A DNA stretch of 43,772 bases from the IMG/VR virus record IMGVR_UViG_3300047371_000046, positions 1-43,772 of that record; one strand, 5' to 3'. A program made the position numbers and the translations under genes. Of this stretch, positions 10,360-19,736 are shown piece by piece. The notes under the pieces are model-generated. The model was not told where the DNA came from and ran no database searches. It worked only from the letters and a program-made list of their open reading frames with translations. The DNA comes from a virus. Position 1 is the first letter of the stretch; every line of letters begins with the position of its first letter.

Positions 10360-10375
10360 ACCCCCTTTCGGGGGT
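10360..10375 (-). terminator. GNRA-loop hairpin after the collagen-like gene
   Basis: On the minus strand a 6-bp stem (ACCCCC/GGGGGT) closes a GAAA tetraloop, 9 nt beyond the stop codon of the collagen-like gene and just before the oxygenase ribosome site. No U-tract follows, so it may be an mRNA-stabilising or attenuating hairpin rather than a full terminator. Confidence 0.5.
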
Positions 10376-10383
10376 GTATTCAA

Positions 10384-13300
10384 TTACGATATTTTACCAA
10401 TCTTGACTCTTAGATTATTGCTATTGTCAAAGATATCAATACTGTTACTTGTGAACTCAATACGTTCATTGGGTGCTGTCCCTGTATTTAGTAGTCCACT
10501 CATATCCACAAATCCTTGGTTATTTGTCAACTCAGTAAAAGTGGAATTCGTCGTAGTATTTATTCTGTCAACTGTTGCCCTGTAAACACGACCAGTTCCA
10601 ATATGCCAATAAACATCCCCAGCATATATAGTGTTCACTGTACGGAACTGTCTAATCATAGCTGATGCAGTTGAGTTAATGTTACTAGGTAGATTTGAGC
10701 TGGTATCAAACAATACTGCATTACCAAATCCTCCGACTGGACCCTGTGCACCTACTGAACCAGAAACTCCCTGTGGTCCCTGATCTCCAACAGCACCTTG
10801 TCCACCCTGTTCACCCTGCGCTCCAGTTTCACCTTGGGCTCCTTTATCACCTACTCCACCTTGAGGTCCTTTATCACCCACCCCACCTTGAGGGCCTTGG
10901 TCACCTTGTGGTCCATCCTCACCTTGGGCACCTTTATTACCTACCTCACCTTGAGGACCTTTATTACCTACGGCACCTTGAGCACCTTGGTCACCTACAG
11001 ATCCTTGAGCACCTTTATTACCTACAGCACCTTGTCCACCCTGTTCACCTTGAGGACCATCTTCACCCTGAGCACCTTTATTACCTACCTCACCTTGAGC
11101 ACCTTTATTACCTACAGCACCCTGATTACCTACTAGACCCTGTGCACCTTGGAATCCAACTGCTCCCTGACCACCTTGTTCTCCCTGTGGTCCGACTAGA
11201 CCCTGTGCACCTTGGTAACCTACAGCACCCTGAGAACCTTGTTCTCCCTGTGGTCCAACTAGACCTTGGGCACCTTGGTAGCCTACGGGACCTTGACCAC
11301 CTTGTTCTCCCTGTGGTCCAACTAGACCTTGAGCACCTTGGTAACCAACTTCACCTTGGGCACCTTGTTCTCCTTGTGGTCCAACTAGACCTTGGGCGCC
11401 TTGGAATCCAACAGCACCTTGGGCACCCTGCTCACCTTGCGGTCCAACTAGACCTTGAGCACCTTGGTAACCAACTTCACCTTGGCCTCCCTGCTCACCT
11501 TGAGGACCAACTAGTCCCTGTGCACCTTGGAAACCTACAGCACCCTGTGCACCCTGTTCTCCTTGTGGTCCAACTAGACCTTGGGCGCCTTGGAATCCAA
11601 CAGCACCCTGAGAACCTTGTTCTCCTTGTGGTCCAACTAGACCCTGTGCACCTTGGAATCCAACCGCACCTTGGGCACCTTGTTCACCTTGATTACCTAC
11701 TAGACCCTGCGCCCCTTGGAATCCAACTTCACCTTGGGAACCTTGCTCACCTTGTGGTCCAACTAGACCCTGTGCACCTTGGAATCCAACTTCACCCTGA
11801 GAACCTTGTTCTCCTTGAGGACCTACTAAACCTTGAGCTCCACGCTCGCCTTGATTTCCTTTATCCCCTTGTTCTCCTTGATTACCTACTAGACCCTGTG
11901 CACCTTGGAATCCAACAGCACCTTGGGAACCTTGCTCACCTTGTGGTCCAACTAGACCTTGGGCACCTTGGAAACCTACAGCACCTTGGGAACCTTGTTC
12001 TCCTTGTGGTCCAACTAGTCCCTGTGCACCTTGGAATCCAACTGCGCCTTGAGCACCTTGCTCTCCTTGATTACCTACTAATCCCTGTGCACCTTGGAAA
12101 CCTACAGCACCTTGCGGTCCAGTGTCACCTTGAGCACCAGAATCACCTTGAGCACCCTGATCACCTACAGCACCTTGGTTACCTACTGCTCCTTGTGTAC
12201 CCGCATTACCCTGCGCACCAGTATCACCTTGAGCACCTTTATTACCTACAGCACCTTGATTACCTACTAGTCCCTGTGCACCTTGGAATCCAACCGCACC
12301 TTGGGCACCAGCTTGACCCTGTGCACCTGCACTACCTTGAGAACCAACTGTACCTTGCGGTCCTACAATACCCTGTGCGCCTGTTTCACCTTGTGCACCA
12401 GTATCACCTACAGCACCTTGTGGACCTGCGTCACCTGTAGCACCTTGTGGACCTACTGGGCCTGGGGTTGTACCTGCTGGTCCTTGAGGACCCGCATCGC
12501 CAGGCAATCCTTGTGGACCTACTGGGCCTGGCGTAGTTCCTGCTGGACCTTTAGGGCCTGGATCACCAGTAAGACCTTGACCACCCTGCGCTCCAGTTTC
12601 ACCAGTTGCACCTTTTTCTCCTGTGGCTCCAGTTTCACCTTGTGCACCAGTGTCTCCGACTGCACCTTGAGGACCAACTAGACCCTGTGCACCAGTGTCT
12701 CCCTGAGCACCTTTATCACCAACGTTACCTTGAACGCCAACAGAACCTTGAAAACCTTGACTACCTTGGACACCTTTGTCTCCAACGTTTCCTTGTAGAC
12801 CCTGCTCTCCTTGTTCTCCCTTATCGCCTTGAGAACCTTTGTCTCCGACGTTGCCCTGAATACCAGCAGATCCCTGTGGGCCTGCTTCACCCTGAGCACC
12901 TTTATCTCCTACTTCACCCTGTACGCCGGTAGAACCTTGTGGTCCATCTTCACCTTGTGCACCACGAACACCGACATTACCTTGAACACCGACAGTACCC
13001 TGTGATCCTTGGACACCCTGTCCACCCAATGGACCGACGTTACCTTGAAGTCCAGTGGACCCTTGAGCACCAGCTTCTCCTTGTGGTCCTATCTCACCGA
13101 CATTACCTTGAACACCCTGTGGACCAACCGTACCCGGCGAACCTTGAGGACCCAATAGACCAACATTACCTTGAATACCTTGGAAGCCCTGTGGTCCCCG
13201 ATCACCCTGAGCACCTAATGGACCAACATTACCTTGGATGCCCTGTTCACCTATAGCACCTTGTCCACCCTGTGGTCCTAGAGGTCCAACGTTTCCTTGA

Positions 13301-14385
13301 ACACCTTGTTCACCTTGAGAACCCTGAATGCCCTGAGCACCTAATGGACCAACATTACCTTGGACACCTTGTTCACCTTGTGCGCCGGCCTCACCTTGAG
13401 GACCCAATGGACCAACGTTACCTTGGACACCTTGTTCCCCTTGTGCGCCTTGCTGACCTTGTGCACCTAATGGACCAACATTACCTTGAACACCTTGTTC
13501 TCCTTGTGCACCTTGTTCCCCTTGTGCACCCAGTTCACCGACATTACCTTGGACACCTTGTTCACCTTGAGAACCCTGAATACCCTGAGCACCCAATGGT
13601 CCAACGTTACCCTGAACACCTTGTTCTCCTTGAGCACCAACGTTACCTTGTGGTCCTAGTTCACCGACATTACCTTGAACGCCTTGGAAACCCTGAGCAC
13701 CCCGCTCTCCTTGAGGACCTAGTTCACCGACGTTTCCTTGAACGCCTTGTTCTCCTTGAGCACCTCGTTCTCCTTGTGCACCTAATGGTCCAACGTTACC
13801 TTGGACACCTTGTTCTCCTTGTGCGCCCCGTTCTCCTTGTGGTCCTAGTTCACCAACGTTACCTTGGACACCCTGTTCGCCCTGAGCACCAACATTACCT
13901 TGTGGTCCTAGTTCACCAACGTTACCCTGAACACCTTGTTCTCCTTGAGCACCAACGCTACCTTGTGGTCCTATAGGTCCAACAGTACCTTGCCATCCTA
14001 GAGATCCTTGTGGTCCTATCGGGCCTGGATCACCCTGCGGGCCCTTTTCGCCGATATCAGTATTTTCAATTAATGTGTTGATGTCAGCGATTTGCTGATC
14101 AAGTGTTGTTATCAATCCTTCGTTCTGAGTTACCCGTGTACCTAAAGAACTTACTGTAGCACTATTACTAATAGCATCGCCTAGATCTGCACTTCCGATT
14201 GCTTTGCTTACAGAGCTATCAACGATATCACTAAGATCTCCTATAGTAATATCACCATCACCTGACAGTGTGGTTAGATCATAAAGTTCTTGGAAGTTTG
14301 CATTAATTTTTTCACTGGCTTCACGAAGAGTATCCCCCTTCCCGTCGTTGGCAGCTCCGCCTGTGTCTAGAATTCTTCTTGTCAT
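10384..14385 (-). CDS. Giant collagen-like tail fibre protein
   Basis: The protein has 1333 residues. Residues 1-111 form an attachment head ('[21 protein letters not shown]', then a helical stretch with heptad pattern at about 76-108) like marine T4-like phage fibres. Residues 112-1218 are almost uninterrupted Gly-X-Y, roughly 369 triplets, with one GTTP break occurring twice around residue 620-660. Residues 1219-1333 are a globular tip ('[16 protein letters not shown]'). Gln dominates the Y position, and Lys, where present, is usually at Y (GDK, GNK, GEK). The tract is built from seven-triplet (63-bp) repeats of two kinds. A trimeric collagen helix several hundred nanometres long would be expected if fully folded. 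Virion-fibre function is inferred from head, tip and baseplate-gene neighbours. Confidence 0.9.
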   Translation of the reverse strand: MTRRILDTGGAANDGKGDTLREASEKINANFQELYDLTTLSGDGDITIGDLSDIVDSSVSKAIGSADLGDAISNSATVSSLGTRVTQNEGLITTLDQQIADINTLIENTDIGEKGPQGDPGPIGPQGSLGWQGTVGPIGPQGSVGAQGEQGVQGNVGELGPQGNVGAQGEQGVQGNVGELGPQGERGAQGEQGVQGNVGPLGAQGERGAQGEQGVQGNVGELGPQGERGAQGFQGVQGNVGELGPQGNVGAQGEQGVQGNVGPLGAQGIQGSQGEQGVQGNVGELGAQGEQGAQGEQGVQGNVGPLGAQGQQGAQGEQGVQGNVGPLGPQGEAGAQGEQGVQGNVGPLGAQGIQGSQGEQGVQGNVGPLGPQGGQGAIGEQGIQGNVGPLGAQGDRGPQGFQGIQGNVGLLGPQGSPGTVGPQGVQGNVGEIGPQGEAGAQGSTGLQGNVGPLGGQGVQGSQGTVGVQGNVGVRGAQGEDGPQGSTGVQGEVGDKGAQGEAGPQGSAGIQGNVGDKGSQGDKGEQGEQGLQGNVGDKGVQGSQGFQGSVGVQGNVGDKGAQGDTGAQGLVGPQGAVGDTGAQGETGATGEKGATGETGAQGGQGLTGDPGPKGPAGTTPGPVGPQGLPGDAGPQGPAGTTPGPVGPQGATGDAGPQGAVGDTGAQGETGAQGIVGPQGTVGSQGSAGAQGQAGAQGAVGFQGAQGLVGNQGAVGNKGAQGDTGAQGNAGTQGAVGNQGAVGDQGAQGDSGAQGDTGPQGAVGFQGAQGLVGNQGEQGAQGAVGFQGAQGLVGPQGEQGSQGAVGFQGAQGLVGPQGEQGSQGAVGFQGAQGLVGNQGEQGDKGNQGERGAQGLVGPQGEQGSQGEVGFQGAQGLVGPQGEQGSQGEVGFQGAQGLVGNQGEQGAQGAVGFQGAQGLVGPQGEQGSQGAVGFQGAQGLVGPQGEQGAQGAVGFQGAQGLVGPQGEQGGQGEVGYQGAQGLVGPQGEQGAQGAVGFQGAQGLVGPQGEQGAQGEVGYQGAQGLVGPQGEQGGQGPVGYQGAQGLVGPQGEQGSQGAVGYQGAQGLVGPQGEQGGQGAVGFQGAQGLVGNQGAVGNKGAQGEVGNKGAQGEDGPQGEQGGQGAVGNKGAQGSVGDQGAQGAVGNKGPQGEVGNKGAQGEDGPQGDQGPQGGVGDKGPQGGVGDKGAQGETGAQGEQGGQGAVGDQGPQGVSGSVGAQGPVGGFGNAVLFDTSSNLPSNINSTASAMIRQFRTVNTIYAGDVYWHIGTGRVYRATVDRINTTTNSTFTELTNNQGFVDMSGLLNTGTAPNERIEFTSNSIDIFDNSNNLRVKIGKIS
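11140..12120 (-). repeat. 63-bp tandem repeats, family B, in collagen-like gene
   Basis: The coding strand repeats a seven-triplet unit, [21 protein letters not shown], many times with small changes (S/A/G at the second triplet, A/E/P before V, F/Y before Q). At DNA level the period is 63 bp and neighbouring copies differ mostly at synonymous positions. These are coding repeats, not CRISPR. Confidence 0.85.
13010..13985 (-). repeat. 63-bp tandem repeats, family A, in collagen-like gene
   Basis: The coding strand repeats the unit [12 protein letters not shown](or GEL)-GAQ(or GPQ)-G(ER/NV/IQ)-GAQ(or GSQ), also seven triplets or 63 bp. It encodes the part of the helix next to the N-terminal head. 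It has the same period as family B but a different sequence, so the two blocks probably expanded independently from a common-length unit. Confidence 0.85.
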
Positions 14386-14399
14386 TTTGGATTCCGTTA

Positions 14400-15359
14400 T
14401 TAGTGGTCTGATGCGTCTAAAGTTTCATAATCTTGAGATAGGTCTAAACCTTCATCATCCAATGTTGGGGATTTCACGCCTGCCCATTCTGCGACTGTGG
14501 TGAAATCATCTACCAACTGCTGTAAAGAAATGTCATCATATTTGTCTAGTGTTTCTAAAGAACTCACGACAATACCTGTAGCAGTGTCTTTCTGATCCTG
14601 AGTTCGTTTATCAATATCGTCATTCTCTTCCATAGTAAGTAGAGAATATCTTGCTTGTACATGTGAACCCATCTGTCTGGTCTGGAGTTCGATAGCATAG
14701 TTAGGTACTTCTAGAGGATCTGTAACTTCTCCAGCTTCAAGACCAACCTCAGCAGAACTCTGAGTGACAGTCTCCACTGCAAGATAGAATCCTGCTGGAT
14801 GTATCAGTTTTTTATATAACGTTTCAAAATCTAATAACGATAGACCTGTTCTCAAAAGAACTGAGAATATTTGATATCGTCTATCGTCTTGAATATAGTG
14901 TAGTGACTGAGGTCCAATTAATGAACCGCCAGGTTTATCATTCAAAATAAAGAGATCTTTCTTAGGATAAGATACTTCAACATCTTCATTAAAGAATGCT
15001 TTGAAAAACTGTTCAGTTGATATTTGTGTTCCTTTTGCTCGATATAAGTCCGCAAGTAATCTTGTCATTAATCGCGGATTCTTATAGAACGAAGCAGATT
15101 CTAATCCATCGCTAAGCTCAGAAATTAATAGATCCAAATATCGTAGATCTGTTGATGCAATGTTTCTTATATTGAACAATCTTTGAATTTGTTCGTCAAA
15201 AGAAATAGATCCGTCTTCACCCGTATACTTATAATACGTCTCTAGAAAAGAAACTAGTTTAGGATATTCTGTTTGATAAAACTCAGGTAGAATACTCTTT
15301 ACTTGATTCTGGTGGAATTTAGGATTAATCCTATATTGATTCTCTAGAAATTCGGACAT
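14400..15359 (-). CDS. Baseplate wedge-associated virion structural protein
   Basis: The 319-residue protein resembles the conserved structural protein found directly after gp6 in marine T4-like phages. Recognisable segments are 'LPEFYQTEYPKLVSFLETYY' (24-43), 'SASFYKNPRLMTRLLADLYR', 'KGTQISTEQFFKAFF' and 'LYKKLIHPAGFYLAVE'. In T4 this place belongs to gp7, but the protein is far shorter and I see no clear gp7 match, so it may replace part of gp7 function. Its start overlaps the gp6 stop as TAATG, indicating translational coupling and probably stoichiometric production with gp6. The C-terminal 60 residues are acidic. Confidence 0.75.
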   Translation of the reverse strand: MSEFLENQYRINPKFHQNQVKSILPEFYQTEYPKLVSFLETYYKYTGEDGSISFDEQIQRLFNIRNIASTDLRYLDLLISELSDGLESASFYKNPRLMTRLLADLYRAKGTQISTEQFFKAFFNEDVEVSYPKKDLFILNDKPGGSLIGPQSLHYIQDDRRYQIFSVLLRTGLSLLDFETLYKKLIHPAGFYLAVETVTQSSAEVGLEAGEVTDPLEVPNYAIELQTRQMGSHVQARYSLLTMEENDDIDKRTQDQKDTATGIVVSSLETLDKYDDISLQQLVDDFTTVAEWAGVKSPTLDDEGLDLSQDYETLDASDH

Positions 15360-17212
15360 TATAATAAGACCTTAGTAGACCCTTGCTCTGTATTACTGAT
15401 TACTGTAGATCCACTTGAGTCTAGTTTTATGATGTAATTCCTCAGCGGGGATATTGTGCTCTGGTTGGCTGGAGTTGCAGATATTTTTAATCCGCTGCTC
15501 AAGTAACCGTCTACATCAATACGAAGGGCCCTGAGATTCACGGTACCTTTAGCTGCATCATAGAAACCTGCATTGCTTAATTTGACATCTCCGTTGACAT
15601 CAAACAATTGTAATCGGGTAGACCCCAGTTCATTTCTAACAAATACGTTTTTATCATACCACTTAAACATAGACGATTGAATAATATGATCATCTTTATC
15701 TGGCGAAGCGATAACGACTGGGTAGTTTATTGTAAAGTCTTTTTCCAAAAAAGTCAAGTCTTCTGACTGAGGATCTAGTGCTTTTCTAGCAACATTTAAA
15801 TCAGTAACTATAGAATCGATGTCCAATCGTTGTTGAACTTTGACTTCCATCTTAGAGTTTAGGATTGCGTTGGAGTGATTGTCTATCAGAGTTAATAGAT
15901 TAGATCGTCTGAATGATGAATCGAATGAACTCAATGTCAAATTTGTATATTCAGTAATAATAGATTCGACCGCAACTTCTAATTGTGAGGCAGGAATATT
16001 CTTGACTGGATCAACATTGAATCTAGTAACTAGTTCCAAATAAGTAATTTCAGGATTGACGAATTCTGTATCTATAGACATAATAGATAAGTTGGATGTC
16101 AACTGACTACGGATCAAGTTCTCAACCGTAGCTTTGGATTCTTCATTTATACCGTCAGCAAAATTTAAACTAACAAAAACTTTACCATATTGTGGGGGTA
16201 TGTTATCATTACCACCCCATGTTGAAACGTCTCTTAAATAACTACCATATTTACTCATGATCATACCCGTGTAATCGTCAGCAGTAACCAAACGGTTTTG
16301 TGCAGAGAATGCCAGAGGCGCGTTCATCTTGATCTGAGAAATAGACTCACGGGAAGAACCTCCCGCTGATGCAGATACCAAAGATATATTAGTCGAGTAG
16401 TCTTCTCCCGTATATTCATTCAGGTTGAATTCAGAACCACCATTTCCCTCTACCCCAGAGGTAGAGATATACTCGATTGAAATTATATTACCTGCTTGTG
16501 GTCGCTGACCAAGCACATTACCGTCACCGAACAATACTTCATAAAAACCATTCATTGATTCGCGTACGATGTAAACACGAGATTGATCGGTAATCGTCGC
16601 AACTTCTTTTATATTGAAATAACTATTAGACTCGCTTGAGTTTCCGTTAGGGAATACCGATATAGACATAGTAGAAACATCTATATTATTATCTGATATG
16701 ACGTATGGTACATCTATATTACTATCAGCCAAGAAAGTTTTTGTCTTGACTTTTCCTTCTACTAGTGTTACATTAGGAAATACAAACTTACCTGTGGTAT
16801 CATTAATCGCTTCATAGGTTTGTAGTGTAAAGAACTCATAGTTAGTTTCGTCGATTGTGACGAAGAACTTGGACCCTGCATTTAGTGGTAAAGATGTGGG
16901 CGCATTATTCAATACTGTTATTTCAACATCTACCACCGCACGAGCTGCAGTCATCGATGTAGGGAAATACCCTAGACTCTCTGCATGAGATACGACGGAT
17001 GAACGTAATTGAGATGTACTCAAGAACGATTCATTGATTGACATGTTTGCAATAAGACCATTGACGTGTGTATTGTATGCCAGCACATCCATAATATTAG
17101 ACAGCCCACTTGCCTCAAAGTCATAATCTGCAAACTCATCACTTTGTTTGAAGTACGTCTTTAGTTTAGACTTGATATCATAGAAATCTAAGTCAGATGA
17201 ATTAATAGTCAT
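15359..17212 (-). CDS. 6: Baseplate wedge protein gp6
   Basis: At 617 residues it is close to T4 gp6 (about 660). The N-terminus is diagnostic: 'DFYDIKSKLKTYFKQSDEF', 'YDFEASGLSNIMDVLAYNTH' and 'ANMSINESFLSTSQLRSSV' match gp6/J-like wedge proteins. A central part carries 'LVTADDYTGMIMSKYGSYLRDVSTWGGND' in the typical order, with the Baseplate_J-like core around residues 150-350. gp6 forms the inner iris ring of the baseplate and binds gp25 and gp53 in T4, and both genes are nearby. It begins directly after the gp25 stop. Confidence 0.92.
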   Translation of the reverse strand: MTINSSDLDFYDIKSKLKTYFKQSDEFADYDFEASGLSNIMDVLAYNTHVNGLIANMSINESFLSTSQLRSSVVSHAESLGYFPTSMTAARAVVDVEITVLNNAPTSLPLNAGSKFFVTIDETNYEFFTLQTYEAINDTTGKFVFPNVTLVEGKVKTKTFLADSNIDVPYVISDNNIDVSTMSISVFPNGNSSESNSYFNIKEVATITDQSRVYIVRESMNGFYEVLFGDGNVLGQRPQAGNIISIEYISTSGVEGNGGSEFNLNEYTGEDYSTNISLVSASAGGSSRESISQIKMNAPLAFSAQNRLVTADDYTGMIMSKYGSYLRDVSTWGGNDNIPPQYGKVFVSLNFADGINEESKATVENLIRSQLTSNLSIMSIDTEFVNPEITYLELVTRFNVDPVKNIPASQLEVAVESIITEYTNLTLSSFDSSFRRSNLLTLIDNHSNAILNSKMEVKVQQRLDIDSIVTDLNVARKALDPQSEDLTFLEKDFTINYPVVIASPDKDDHIIQSSMFKWYDKNVFVRNELGSTRLQLFDVNGDVKLSNAGFYDAAKGTVNLRALRIDVDGYLSSGLKISATPANQSTISPLRNYIIKLDSSGSTVISNTEQGSTKVLL

Positions 17213-17656
17213 TTATCTTGTCCTTGCAATAGTTAGTCCTAGACTTACTCGTTTAGTAGATCCTATAACATCAAATACAATAACCACATTAACGGCATTG
17301 TAATCTTCTTTGATGGTAACTTCCACGTCTACTAATTTTGCTCTAGGTTCATGTGCTTCAATAGTTTGTCGTACTCTGTTCTCAATATCGGATGGTTCTA
17401 GATCGGTTGATAGAGAGAATAGAAAAGTTTCCAAACCTCCACCATAATACGGACGGAAAGGTGTCTTACCTCTTTCCGTCATTAATAAATTTTTAACTGA
17501 TTGTTTGACTGCCGCAGCATCGGTGACCTTATAGATGTCACCTGTAGAAGGTTTTGCGGTAAAACTAGTATCGATATCTTTGTTGATTCGCTTAATCGAT
17601 GTAGTGATCGGAGCGTTATATAGATTACCATCTTCTATTGAAAAATTCTTTGCCAT
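17213..17656 (-). CDS. 25: Baseplate wedge protein gp25
   Basis: The 147-residue protein has the gp25/gpW 'lysozyme-like' baseplate fold by motif: 'DTSFTAKPSTGDIYKVTDAAAV', 'LLMTERGKTPFRPYYGGGL' (the E-R-G and P-F-x-P signature) and 'RVRQTIEAHEPRAKLVDVEV'. T4 gp25 is 132 residues. It nucleates sheath assembly and sits at the core of the wedge with gp6 and gp53. A late promoter lies 24 nt upstream, inside the end of the preceding gene, so gp25-gp6 and the downstream genes can be transcribed independently. Confidence 0.93.
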   Translation of the reverse strand: MAKNFSIEDGNLYNAPITTSIKRINKDIDTSFTAKPSTGDIYKVTDAAAVKQSVKNLLMTERGKTPFRPYYGGGLETFLFSLSTDLEPSDIENRVRQTIEAHEPRAKLVDVEVTIKEDYNAVNVVIVFDVIGSTKRVSLGLTIARTR

Positions 17657-17679
17657 TAGTCTATCAACTCTTTTTGTAC

Positions 17680-17687
17680 TATTTATA
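17680..17687 (-). promoter_or_regulatory. T4-type late promoter for gp25-gp6
   Basis: The minus strand reads TATAAATA 24 nt upstream of the gp25 ATG. It overlaps the stop codon region of the preceding structural gene (stop at 17683), so coding and promoter sequence share bases. Confidence 0.78.
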
Positions 17688-19080
17688 CAGGAATTGCAAC
17701 ATCGATTGGCGGCAATTCAGGTAAAGTTATATCGAATGAAGTTGGGATACCTATCATACCAAGAACGTCACATAAAGTCAAGTCAATAAAATCAAATATA
17801 GCACCTAATCCTATAGCATTGAAAAACTTCTTAACAATCTTAACCCAATCGAATAGTAGTCCTTTCTTTGCGTTTTCGAACCAATCCCTAGCCGCAGTAG
17901 TCAATTGATGTATCTCATCTTCTATACAGATAGTTTTCTTATCAATATCACCCCCGAACACATCCTTTAATGGTATATTGAATGGTGCGGGAAATGGTAG
18001 CGCAAGATCAGTGATCTGTGATAACATGTCATCTTTAATTTTAGTGATCTCTGCATCCATGTCAAAGTTCTCTATATCGGATTGTAGTTGTTCTGCCTGA
18101 TCCTCTATGCGTTTTATTTCACGTTCTGCCTTGACCTTTGCCGCCTCTACCTGAGCACGTATCCATGCTGCAATATCAAAGTCTAACGGTATAGGTAAAG
18201 AGGGTAATCCTAATGGGTCCCATATCGCTTTGAACTTACCGATTAATTTATCGAACAGTTCAAATAATGATCCGGTAACAAACGCCATGATCTCGTTCTT
18301 GATATAAGACCATGTTAGTTTTGCCTTCCACTCACCACATTCCACACCAAACTCACCGTTGAAGTATTGGTACTCGGCTGGAACTAAGCTATAAAAGGTA
18401 TCAACGATTTGATTCTTCGTTTCCTGTAGCGTATCCATCGCAGAGTCATAGGCATCTTGTTCTAACTTACCACTTTCAAAATCATCCTTCAGTTGCTGTA
18501 GACTTGCGCGGAACCCTTCGGTGTCTCCACTAATCTGTGCCTTGAGTCTCTCTTGTTCTTCAGCGGTAGATATTTTCAAAACATCTATGGATAGTCCAAG
18601 TATAGGCACAGTAAATGTCACTGGTATGATTGCACTGATAAGTTCCATGATCTTCATGGGAATGAATATATGGTAGTCCTGTATGAGTTCAGTGAATGCG
18701 TCTTCCGCTTCCTTTTCCCAATCTCGTACCTGACCTTTCTGCCACCACGGGGCCAGTAGATCACCAACTCCCTCTATCGTATCGGTAATCTCTTTTATCT
18801 GATCTTCTATTTCTTTCTGAATCTCCAGACCAATGTCCATTGATTCTAGTTTCTCAATCTCTGCGTCTAGTTGCGCACGTGCGTCACCCTCAGCCTCTCT
18901 CGCTTGACGTTTGAGATCTTCTATTTGGTCTAGTGTCTCTGTCTTCTGTGCTTCCAGTTGGGACTGTGCGTCCACTAGCATACTCTCCAAGTCCGACGGG
19001 ATCTTAGAGATCTGATTCATCATATTAACATAATCTGCTTTAGTGGGTAGGTTCCCACCACCACAAGGTAAACTAGTCAT
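17683..19080 (-). CDS. Coiled-coil virion protein between gp5 and gp25
   Basis: I do not recognise a named family for this 465-residue protein. Residues about 20-105 and 320-360 are long charged helices with Gln/Glu/Lys and heptad Leu/Ile ('LDQIEDLKRQAREAEGDA'), predicting coiled coil. Between and after them are hydrophobic stretches such as 'MELISAIIPVTFTVPILGLS', and the C-terminus is Pro-rich ('ITLPELPPIDVAIPV'). An early Cys-Gly-Gly-Gly follows the start. It overlaps gp5-like by 4 nt (ATGA) and precedes gp25, a position often filled in marine T4-like phages by a large virion protein of unknown role. A baseplate or tail-tip function is inferred from synteny only. Confidence 0.7.
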   Translation of the reverse strand: MTSLPCGGGNLPTKADYVNMMNQISKIPSDLESMLVDAQSQLEAQKTETLDQIEDLKRQAREAEGDARAQLDAEIEKLESMDIGLEIQKEIEDQIKEITDTIEGVGDLLAPWWQKGQVRDWEKEAEDAFTELIQDYHIFIPMKIMELISAIIPVTFTVPILGLSIDVLKISTAEEQERLKAQISGDTEGFRASLQQLKDDFESGKLEQDAYDSAMDTLQETKNQIVDTFYSLVPAEYQYFNGEFGVECGEWKAKLTWSYIKNEIMAFVTGSLFELFDKLIGKFKAIWDPLGLPSLPIPLDFDIAAWIRAQVEAAKVKAEREIKRIEDQAEQLQSDIENFDMDAEITKIKDDMLSQITDLALPFPAPFNIPLKDVFGGDIDKKTICIEDEIHQLTTAARDWFENAKKGLLFDWVKIVKKFFNAIGLGAIFDFIDLTLCDVLGMIGIPTSFDITLPELPPIDVAIPV

Positions 19081-19736
19081 GAGTTTATTTTAACAACAGT
19101 TCCGGATAAGGATATTTTATCGGACGCCCGTACTGTTACATTATTTGCAGAAATCTTCGCGTCACCTGTGACAATTATATTACAATCACCTTTAATAGTT
19201 ATGTTAGCGTCCTTATCTCCTCTGATCTCTATATCACCCTTGACCCGTAGAACGTCATTCTCCTGTATGGTGGTATCACGACTACCGTCGTCTTGCATCT
19301 CATAGTATGTACCTGACCTATGTTCTTCACGGATACGCCCATTTGAAGAATCGTCATATTCTTTAAAGTGACCTGTCTCAGTCTCATACACTTTATTGTA
19401 CGGATATGCATTCAATGCCTTCTCGTTTGTGTCATCTTCTTTCGGAATCGACCCCACAACCAACGGCAACTGAGAGTTCTGACCATCCAAGAAGATACCA
19501 AAAACCTGAGTACCCACTAACATACCAAGATTCTGTCCTTTGCCTTCATGTATTGCTGTTGTAACCGGAATGGTCACTTGTGCCCAAGGTAAATCTTTAT
19601 CCTTGATCTCATCGTATACACCGTGCACTTTGACCTTAACACGTCCTAGTTTCAGTGGATCAAAGATATCGACCACGGTACCTAGGAACCATCGTGTATG
19701 GTCTCCATAATACTCAACAAAACTTTTAGGTATCAT
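19077..19736 (-). CDS. 5: gp5-like baseplate hub/spike protein without lysozyme domain
   Basis: The 219-residue protein has an N-terminal OB-fold typical of gp5/gpV spike proteins: 'RWFLGTVVDIFDPLKLGRVKVKVHGVY' and 'LPWAQVTIPV', then 'GTQVFGIFLDGQNSQLPLVVGSI'. The C-terminal part (about 150-219) is a run of short alternating beta strands ('VKGDIEIRGDKDANITIKGD', 'GDAKISANNVTVRAS') that fits a trimeric beta-helix spike. T4 gp5 has about 575 residues because it carries a lysozyme domain between these two parts; none is present here. It sits beside the gp27-like hub gene with a 4-nt ATGA overlap, as expected for a hub-spike pair. Confidence 0.85.
   Translation of the reverse strand: MIPKSFVEYYGDHTRWFLGTVVDIFDPLKLGRVKVKVHGVYDEIKDKDLPWAQVTIPVTTAIHEGKGQNLGMLVGTQVFGIFLDGQNSQLPLVVGSIPKEDDTNEKALNAYPYNKVYETETGHFKEYDDSSNGRIREEHRSGTYYEMQDDGSRDTTIQENDVLRVKGDIEIRGDKDANITIKGDCNIIVTGDAKISANNVTVRASDKISLSGTVVKINS

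Noticed and set aside
10695-13976. Long plus-strand open frames (up to 581 codons) across the collagen-like gene
   Set aside because: They are antisense to the Gly-X-Y repeats, have His/Leu/Pro-repetitive nonsense composition and no ribosome sites; the minus frame has clear domain structure.
11140-13985. CRISPR-like array
   Set aside because: The 63-bp units are continuous coding repeats without spacers, and both families translate to collagen triplets.
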